Source: Candidatus Omnitrophota bacterium
GTDB lineage: Bacteria; Ratteibacteria; UBA8468; B48-G9; JAFGKM01
NCBI GenBank assembly: GCA_023818785.1
Contig: JAMWCO010000050.1
Span: forward strand, 1-9,233
DNA length: 9,233 bases
Direction: 5' to 3'
The translations under genes and the position numbers were made by a program. The notes below the pieces were generated by a model, which saw only the letters and a program-made list of their open reading frames with translations, was not told the DNA's origin and ran no database searches. Positions 6,463-9,233 of this stretch are shown here, piece after piece (the first letter of the stretch is position 1; the number at the start of each line of letters is the position of its first letter).

Positions 6463-7302
6463 ATGAAAAAGAGTGTAAATATGTGGATTTTGCCAGAAAG
6501 TATTAAGTTTGAAGATGGTTTAAAAATAATTAAGGATGCTGGCTTTGAAGGTATTGAAATGAATACATCTGAAGAAGGTGGGATATTAAACTTAAATTGT
6601 AAAGAAAGTGAAGCAAAAAAAGTGGCAGAAATTATAAGGAAAAACGGACTTGAAATTTCAAGTTTACTTGTAGGTCAATTTTGGAAATATCCTTTATCAA
6701 GTTTAGATAAAGAAAAAAGAAAAAAAGGTGAAGAATTACTTGAAAAAGGGATTAAAATTGCAAATTATATTGGCACAGATGCAATTTTAGTAGTTCCTGG
6801 AGTTGTTTCTCCTTTGGCAGGTGATGGAGAAATTGTTAGTTATGACATTGCTTACAAAAATAGTCAGGAATCAATAAAAAAATACTTAGAACTTGCTGAA
6901 AAATTTAAAGTATATATATGTGTTGAAAATGTCTGGAATAAGTTTTTGTTAAGTCCACTTGAAATGAAAAATTATGTTGAGGAATTTAAGTCAGAATATG
7001 TTAAGGTCTATTTTGATGTTGGGAATATTTTAATTATTGGTTTTCCTGAAATGTGGATAAGAATACTTGGAAAACTTATTAAAAGAATTCATTTAAAAGA
7101 TTTTAAACTTTCTATTGGCAACATAAATGGATTTTGTGATTTACTTGAAGGAGATGTTAACTGGCCAGAAGTTATAAAAGCATTAAAAGAAATAAATTAT
7201 GATAGTTATTTAACTGCAGAAGTATCGCCTTATAAATATTATCCAGAAACAAAAATTTATAATACATCTTTGGCAATGGATAAAATTCTTGGTAGAAAAT
7301 AA
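6463..7302 (+). CDS. sugar phosphate isomerase/epimerase-type TIM barrel
   Basis: A 279-residue protein of the xylose isomerase-like/AP endonuclease family 2 TIM barrel (PF01261). It opens with a typical first strand and helix (WILPESIKFEDGLKIIKDAGFEGIEM). The four expected metal ligands are present with the right spacing: Glu155 in CVENVWN, Asp185 in YFDVGN, His210 in RIHLKDF and Glu253 in LTAEV. These match the set used by D-tagatose 3-epimerase-type enzymes (Glu-Asp-His-Glu), which move a proton between carbons of ketoses with Mn2+ or a similar ion. It should be a cytoplasmic metal-dependent isomerase or epimerase of a sugar or sugar-like acid. The exact substrate cannot be read from sequence. 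Length is normal for the family. It lies 17 bases after the acetyltransferase and its stop overlaps the start of the next gene by one base, so the three are very likely co-transcribed. Confidence 0.8.
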   Translation: MKKSVNMWILPESIKFEDGLKIIKDAGFEGIEMNTSEEGGILNLNCKESEAKKVAEIIRKNGLEISSLLVGQFWKYPLSSLDKEKRKKGEELLEKGIKIANYIGTDAILVVPGVVSPLAGDGEIVSYDIAYKNSQESIKKYLELAEKFKVYICVENVWNKFLLSPLEMKNYVEEFKSEYVKVYFDVGNILIIGFPEMWIRILGKLIKRIHLKDFKLSIGNINGFCDLLEGDVNWPEVIKALKEINYDSYLTAEVSPYKYYPETKIYNTSLAMDKILGRK

Positions 7303-8450
7303 TGACAAGTAAAGAAAGAATTCAAACAGTTTTAAGAGGGGGAATTCCTGATAGAGTTCCTGTTTCATTATATAAAATCAATCCTTTTGATAAAGAAAGT
7401 TTTTGGGCAAAACATAAAAGTTTTGAGAATTTACTTAAAAAAGCAGAAGAATTACAGGATACATTTCAGTTTTATAGACCAAAGACTGGTTTTTTCTTTT
7501 CTGCACCAGGTTCAATTGATTTGAAAGTGGAGGAATATCAGGATACACCTTTATCAACAACAGTAAAATTGACTGTTGAAACAGATTATGGAACACTTGT
7601 AAGAATTGCGAGGACTTCAAATACAAGTGTACATCAATGGGTTCAAAAGCCATGGATTGAAAGAGAAAAAGATATTCATAAGTTTTTATCTCTTCCTTAT
7701 ATCCCTTATCAGCCAGATTTTACAGATTTTCATATATTAGAAAGAAATCTTGGAGATAAAGGAGTTATGGTTTTGTCTATTCCTGACCCACTTGGTGTTG
7801 TTGGATTTTTATTTGCTCCTGGAGATTTTAGTAAATTTGCTCTTGATTATCCAAAACTTATTATGCAATTACTTGAAAAAATTTATGAGAGATTAGTTGA
7901 CCTTTACAAATTTATTTCTTTTTCCATTTCAAATACAATCATAAGAATTAGAGGGGCAGAATATGCAACTCCACCAAATTTACCTTTAGAATATTTCCCA
8001 GATATAAAAAAAACATTTTCTGAATTTGTCTTAAGATTTGATAAACCACTTATTGAAATTTTAAAAAGAGGAAATTTTAATTATATATGCTACCATTGGC
8101 ATGATGGGATAGAAGAACTTTTACCACTTGTTTTAAAAATGGGAATAGATATTATAGAACCAATCTGTAATGGCATTGAAATTCCAAATAGAATCCTAAA
8201 AGCAAGAAGGATTATTGGTGATGATATTACAATAATGGGTGGTATTCTTGGAGAAGATATGCAATTCAGAACAAGGTATGATATACAGAATTTAGTAAAA
8301 GATTGTCTAATTCAAGGTGCAAGAAAAGGTAGATTTATTTTAATCCCTTCTGATATTCCTGAATCTGCACCAATTTCATCGGAAGAAGAAGAAAATTATA
8401 TTGAATTTCTTGAATCAGGGATTCGCTTTGGAAGATATCCTATTGCTTAA
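7302..8450 (+). CDS. URO-D superfamily protein (MtaA/CmuA-like, not a heme enzyme)
   Basis: A 382-residue protein of the uroporphyrinogen decarboxylase superfamily. The N-terminus has the family opening SKERIQTVLRGGIPDRVPV (3-21). Further family-like blocks are RGAEYATPPNLP (217-228), CYHWHDGIEELLPLVLKMGIDIIEP (263-287) and GGILGEDMQF (313-322). The RQAGR-type arginine motif of true heme-pathway HemE is absent, so a heme role is unlikely. The superfamily also includes cobalamin-dependent methyltransferases such as MtaA, which bind zinc through H-x-C and a later Cys. Here that site reads His265-Trp-His267 and the distal Cys is missing, so that zinc site is changed or lost. The start ATG overlaps the isomerase stop (TAATG), implying translational coupling. 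The last 11 bases overlap the convergent uppP gene. Substrate and reaction are unknown. Confidence 0.75.
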   Translation: MTSKERIQTVLRGGIPDRVPVSLYKINPFDKESFWAKHKSFENLLKKAEELQDTFQFYRPKTGFFFSAPGSIDLKVEEYQDTPLSTTVKLTVETDYGTLVRIARTSNTSVHQWVQKPWIEREKDIHKFLSLPYIPYQPDFTDFHILERNLGDKGVMVLSIPDPLGVVGFLFAPGDFSKFALDYPKLIMQLLEKIYERLVDLYKFISFSISNTIIRIRGAEYATPPNLPLEYFPDIKKTFSEFVLRFDKPLIEILKRGNFNYICYHWHDGIEELLPLVLKMGIDIIEPICNGIEIPNRILKARRIIGDDITIMGGILGEDMQFRTRYDIQNLVKDCLIQGARKGRFILIPSDIPESAPISSEEEENYIEFLESGIRFGRYPIA

Positions 8451-9186
8451 TAAATAAAGAAAGAAGGAAAACAATAAAGGTATAAATAGAGAAATATTTA
8501 AATTTATCTTTAATTAAAATCTTTTTTAACAAATAAAGGGTCATAATGCTTATTATAAAAGATATTAGAAATCCTATAATTATAAAATCAAATCTTATAT
8601 TTTTTATTTCATCAAATTTAACCAATATTGCACCAATTATAGCAGGTATACCTATTAAAAAAGAAAAATTAAATGCTTCTTTACTTTCTACACCACAAAT
8701 CTTACCTATAGAAATAGTTGTTCCACTTCTTGAAATTCCAGGGATAAGGGCAATCCCTTGAAAAAAACCAGTTAATAAAGAACTTTTAAAATTTATTTTT
8801 TTTTCTCCATTTCTACCTGATAGAAAAAGTAGAATTGTTGTGGTAAAAAAACCAAAGGAGACAACATTTTTATTCTCAAGAAAATTTTTATCTTTTAGAA
8901 AAAAACCAATTAATCCTGTAATAAAACTTGCAGAAATTATATAAAAACTCAATTTAAAATTCTCATTTTCTTTATCAAAAGTGAAGAAACCTTTTATTAC
9001 ATTTACAATCTCTTTTCTAAAAAAAATAATTATAACAAAAAGAGAAGAAAGATGTAAAAAAATATCAAAATTTATATCTACCTTAAGTCCTAAAATTTTA
9101 CGAATTAAAAAAAGATGTCCTGAACTGCTAATAGGAAACCATTCACATATACCTTGAACAATAGAAAGTATAATAATTTCTGTCAA
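8440..9186 (-). CDS. uppP: undecaprenyl-diphosphatase UppP (BacA family)
   Basis: UppP is an inner-membrane enzyme that removes a phosphate from undecaprenyl pyrophosphate, recycling the lipid carrier for peptidoglycan and O-antigen and giving bacitracin resistance. With the TTG start, the protein has 248 residues, slightly under the usual 260-275. Both family signatures are visible: QGICEWFPISSSGHL near the N-terminus (catalytic Glu15, Ser/His region 20-24) and PGISRSGTT (149-157), whose Arg is essential in the family. Several hydrophobic segments fill the rest, ending in a short SLFIKQ tail. A GTG at 9192-9190 would extend it by two residues, but that GTG overlaps the AGGAG ribosome site; TTG at 9186-9184 has the right spacing and gives the typical MTEIIILSIVQG start. 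It directly follows a histidine kinase gene and is probably co-transcribed with it. Confidence 0.93.
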   Translation of the reverse strand: MTEIIILSIVQGICEWFPISSSGHLFLIRKILGLKVDINFDIFLHLSSLFVIIIFFRKEIVNVIKGFFTFDKENENFKLSFYIISASFITGLIGFFLKDKNFLENKNVVSFGFFTTTILLFLSGRNGEKKINFKSSLLTGFFQGIALIPGISRSGTTISIGKICGVESKEAFNFSFLIGIPAIIGAILVKFDEIKNIRFDFIIIGFLISFIISIMTLYLLKKILIKDKFKYFSIYTFIVFLLSLFIKQ

Positions 9187-9191
9187 AAGCA

Positions 9192-9196
9192 CTCCT
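9192..9196 (-). promoter_or_regulatory. Shine-Dalgarno that decides the uppP start
   Basis: AGGAG lies 5 bases upstream of TTG at 9186-9184 and overlaps the stop codon of the upstream kinase gene (TAG, 9197-9195). Because the alternative GTG (9192-9190) shares its last base, TTG is the better start. The overlap with the stop suggests translational coupling. Confidence 0.7.
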
Positions 9197-9233
9197 ATAA
9201 TTTTGGTAAAGTTATTGTAAAGGTTGTTCCTTC
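9195..9233 (-). CDS. sensor histidine kinase, C-terminal 12 residues (partial)
   Basis: The minus strand reads EGTTFTITLPKL and then TAG. This is the near-universal ending of two-component sensor kinases, where the G-x-GTTF-x-(I/V)-x-LP motif forms the last strands of the HATPase_c domain. The rest of the gene lies beyond the right edge, so sensor type and partner regulator are unknown. Its stop codon merges with the ribosome site of uppP, 8 bases before the uppP start, so the kinase probably belongs to an operon that ends with uppP. Twelve residues are a short basis, but the motif is highly characteristic. Confidence 0.75.
   Translation of the reverse strand, partial: EGTTFTITLPKL

Noticed and set aside
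8546..8761. Plus-strand open frame antisense to uppP
   Set aside because: It mirrors the hydrophobic UppP coding sequence; there is no ribosome site or known motif.
1..9233. CRISPR array, tRNA, rRNA or riboswitch
   Set aside because: No regularly spaced direct repeats, cloverleaf signatures or conserved aptamer cores were seen on either strand.

Overview
The window is strongly AT-rich (by eye clearly below 35% G+C) and densely coded. It carries a lipid A gene (lpxB) and an MsbA-type flippase, so the host is a diderm bacterium with a lipopolysaccharide outer membrane. Low G+C, lipid A synthesis, a GH141-like beta-helix protein, a TIM-barrel sugar isomerase and a URO-D/MtaA-like protein together suggest an uncultivated candidate phylum (Omnitrophota or a similar lineage). 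That placement is inference from gene content, not something the sequence proves.

Layout. Bases 1-66 on the minus strand hold what may be the first codons of an insertion-sequence transposase running off the left edge. Its start site lies inside an inverted repeat. Bases 91-306 are non-coding, with a second inverted repeat, a GC-rich palindrome and a promoter. Bases 313-2295 (+) encode a GH141-like right-handed beta-helix protein without a signal peptide. Bases 2298-5185 (-) form a two-gene operon, lpxB then an msbA-like ABC exporter, overlapping by 7 bases. A 138-base divergent promoter region (5186-5323) separates it from a plus-strand three-gene operon (5324-8450): an Eis-like GNAT acetyltransferase, a sugar-phosphate isomerase/epimerase-type TIM barrel, and a URO-D superfamily protein. 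The last two overlap by one base (TAATG). Finally uppP (8440-9186, -) sits directly downstream of the last 12 codons of a sensor histidine kinase that enters from the right edge.

How the genes fit. LpxB makes the lipid A disaccharide and the MsbA-like exporter would flip the finished lipid A core, so these two are a functional pair. UppP recycles the undecaprenyl carrier for peptidoglycan and O-antigen, a second envelope function, here linked to a two-component kinase. The beta-helix protein and the acetyltransferase-isomerase-URO-D operon look like carbohydrate metabolism, with unknown substrates.

Most notable: both plus-strand transcription units have good sigma70-type promoters placed so that the predicted transcript starts at, or within a few bases of, the first codon, without a Shine-Dalgarno sequence. 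Internal and minus-strand genes have clear Shine-Dalgarno sites. This suggests mixed leaderless and leadered translation. The left-edge transposase-like start combines a start-sequestering hairpin with an in-frame GGGAAAA slippery heptamer. I did not find a clear new defence or mobile system.
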